Source: Leucobacter chromiireducens (GTDB taxonomy: Bacteria > Actinomycetota > Actinomycetes > Actinomycetales > Microbacteriaceae). Taken from it: 64,000 nt of DNA. Made by a program: the position numbers and the translations under genes. How positions within the stretch are numbered: position 1 is the first letter of the stretch; each line of letters opens with the position of its first letter. Of the stretch, positions 63,145-64,000 are shown in pieces. Location: assembly GCF_003917135.1 (NCBI RefSeq), contig NZ_RPDI01000006.1, positions 1-64,000 on the forward strand, written 5' to 3'. The notes beneath the pieces were generated by a model. That model saw only the letters and a program-made list of their open reading frames with translations. It did not search any database and had not been told where the DNA came from.

Positions 63145-63729
63145 GTGCCCGTAGATTTCACCGCGATCGATTTTGAGACCGCCAACAGCCATCCGTCTTC
63201 GGCGTGCTCCGTTGGGCTGGTGCGCGTGCGGGGTGGCGTGGTCGTTGACCGCGCCGAGTGGCTCATCAAGCCGCCCCCTGGGCACGCGCAGTTTCTCCCG
63301 TTCAACATCAAGATCCATGGCATCACTCCGGCCATGGTGGCCGGCGCGCGCGACTGGGCCGAGCAGTTGACCGAGCTGCGCGACTTCATCGGGAGCGACA
63401 TCGCGGTCGCGCACAATGCGAGCTTCGACATGGGCGTCATCCGGGCCGCGTGCGCGGAGACCGTGACGCCGACCCCGAAGCTGCGGTACCTGTGCAGCGT
63501 GCAGGTATCGCGGAAGACCTACGAGATCGCCTCGCACCGGCTGCCGCTGTCGGCCGCCGCCGCCGGCTTCGTCGATTTCGCGCACCACAACGCGCTCGCC
63601 GACGCCGAAGCGTGCGCCGCCATCATCACCGACGCGGCGCGGCGGCACGGCGCGAGCGACCTCACCCAGTTGGCGAAGACCGCCGGGCTCCGGATCCAGC
63701 AGCTCAAGGCCATCCCGCTCAAACTGTAG
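63145..63729 (+). CDS. DEDDh 3'-5' exonuclease family protein
   Basis: 194 residues, DnaQ-like. ExoI motif FTAIDFETANSHPSSACSVG (Asp-Phe-Glu), ExoII VAHNASFDMGVIRAAC (Asp), and ExoIII FAHHNALADAEACAAII with His and Asp; thus the four acidic residues and the general base are in place. It resembles the stand-alone exonuclease of actinobacteria rather than the polymerase III epsilon subunit with its clamp motif. GTG start with AAAGCT 6 bases upstream. Divergent from ychF, 51 bases apart. Confidence 0.92.
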   Translation: MPVDFTAIDFETANSHPSSACSVGLVRVRGGVVVDRAEWLIKPPPGHAQFLPFNIKIHGITPAMVAGARDWAEQLTELRDFIGSDIAVAHNASFDMGVIRAACAETVTPTPKLRYLCSVQVSRKTYEIASHRLPLSAAAAGFVDFAHHNALADAEACAAIITDAARRHGASDLTQLAKTAGLRIQQLKAIPLKL

Positions 63730-63898
63730 CCTCGGCCTGCGCGCTGGGCTTCCGCCGGACCCGCGTGCCACCCCCAACTTTCGGATGAATTTCTTTCCGC
63801 TTTCGGGATCTGGGCTTCCTCGTGCGCCGGCGGATTTTCCGCGTGATTCCGCGGTTTTCGGAGCCCTGAATGTCAGTGGTCCCTGCTTTACTGGCGGC
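63730..63898. other. Spacer before the last gene
   Basis: 169 bases; a less GC-rich stretch (about 63775-63870) contains repeated TTTCCGC/TTTTCGG-like words and CCGCG-TGATT-CCGCGG. No gene seen. Probably the promoter region of the partial gene. Confidence 0.4.
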
Positions 63899-64000
63899 AT
63901 GCCTTCCACCCCAGACCCTCCCCACTTCGCCCCGCAGAGCGAGCGCCGCGGCGGCGCTCCTCGCTCGGGATCTCGCGTGCGTTTCGCCCCCGCGTGGCCG
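63899..64000 (+). CDS. Start of a gene cut by the window edge
   Basis: ATG at 63899 opens a frame that stays open to the end: MPSTPDPPHFAPQSERRGG and on to FAPAWP, 34 residues, Pro/Arg-rich. TTTACT ends 6 bases upstream, matching the leaderless start spacing seen elsewhere, though position 2 is not A. Too little is visible to name it. Confidence 0.45.
   Translation, partial: MPSTPDPPHFAPQSERRGGAPRSGSRVRFAPAWP

Noticed and set aside
63094-63909. Upstream extension of ychF
   Set aside because: Runs antisense through the exonuclease gene; YchF starts at the GTG at 63093 by family comparison.

Overview
The window looks like chromosome of a high-GC Gram-positive actinobacterium, most likely a member of the Microbacteriaceae such as Leucobacter. 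The reasons are the very high GC with strong GC3 bias, the many genes that start without a leader 6-8 bases after a TANNNT -10 box, actinobacterial MMPL and CPBP families, and a giant wall protein ending in LAVTG, the LAxTG type of sorting motif used by class E sortases. The genus is an inference; no rRNA gene is present.

Left part (1-20.8 kb): an NAD de novo operon on the minus strand (NrtR-like regulator, nadA, nadB running off the edge) with a candidate operator in front of it, then cspA, a FadH-like flavin/iron-sulphur oxidoreductase, a TetR regulator, a complete peptide-type ABC importer operon (lipoprotein, two permeases, double ATPase), an MMPL exporter divergent from a MarR regulator, YaeQ, a sodium:solute symporter with a 45-residue small partner, two small unknowns, a CPBP protease, a pentapeptide-repeat protein and a chorismate mutase.

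Accessory segment (20.84-25.2 kb): GC drops visibly. It holds a TIGR04141-type gene of unknown function (a sporadically distributed family), about 620 bases with no convincing gene, and a compact module that I read as thiopeptide sensing and resistance: a TipA-like MerR regulator, a MerR-type promoter with a perfect dyad, and a leaderless thiostrepton-resistance-type 23S rRNA methyltransferase. The segment ends at tRNA-Pro(CGG).

Middle (25.2-45.5 kb): TypA, a Bcr/CflA-type exporter, a palindrome-rich spacer, a second oligopeptide ABC operon on the minus strand, another CPBP protease, then a run of mostly small minus-strand genes: homocysteine methyltransferase, APH kinase, small alarmone synthetase, alpha/beta hydrolase lipoprotein, DUF1801, VOC, YjdM, DUF4259, and a second MerR regulator with its own 19-bp-spacer promoter.

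Right part (45.5-64 kb): one 16.3-kb gene encodes a 5,446-residue secreted, cysteine-free surface protein with about eight SdrD B-like modules at its C-terminal end and an LAVTG anchor. It is followed by ychF, a DEDDh exonuclease and the beginning of one more gene.
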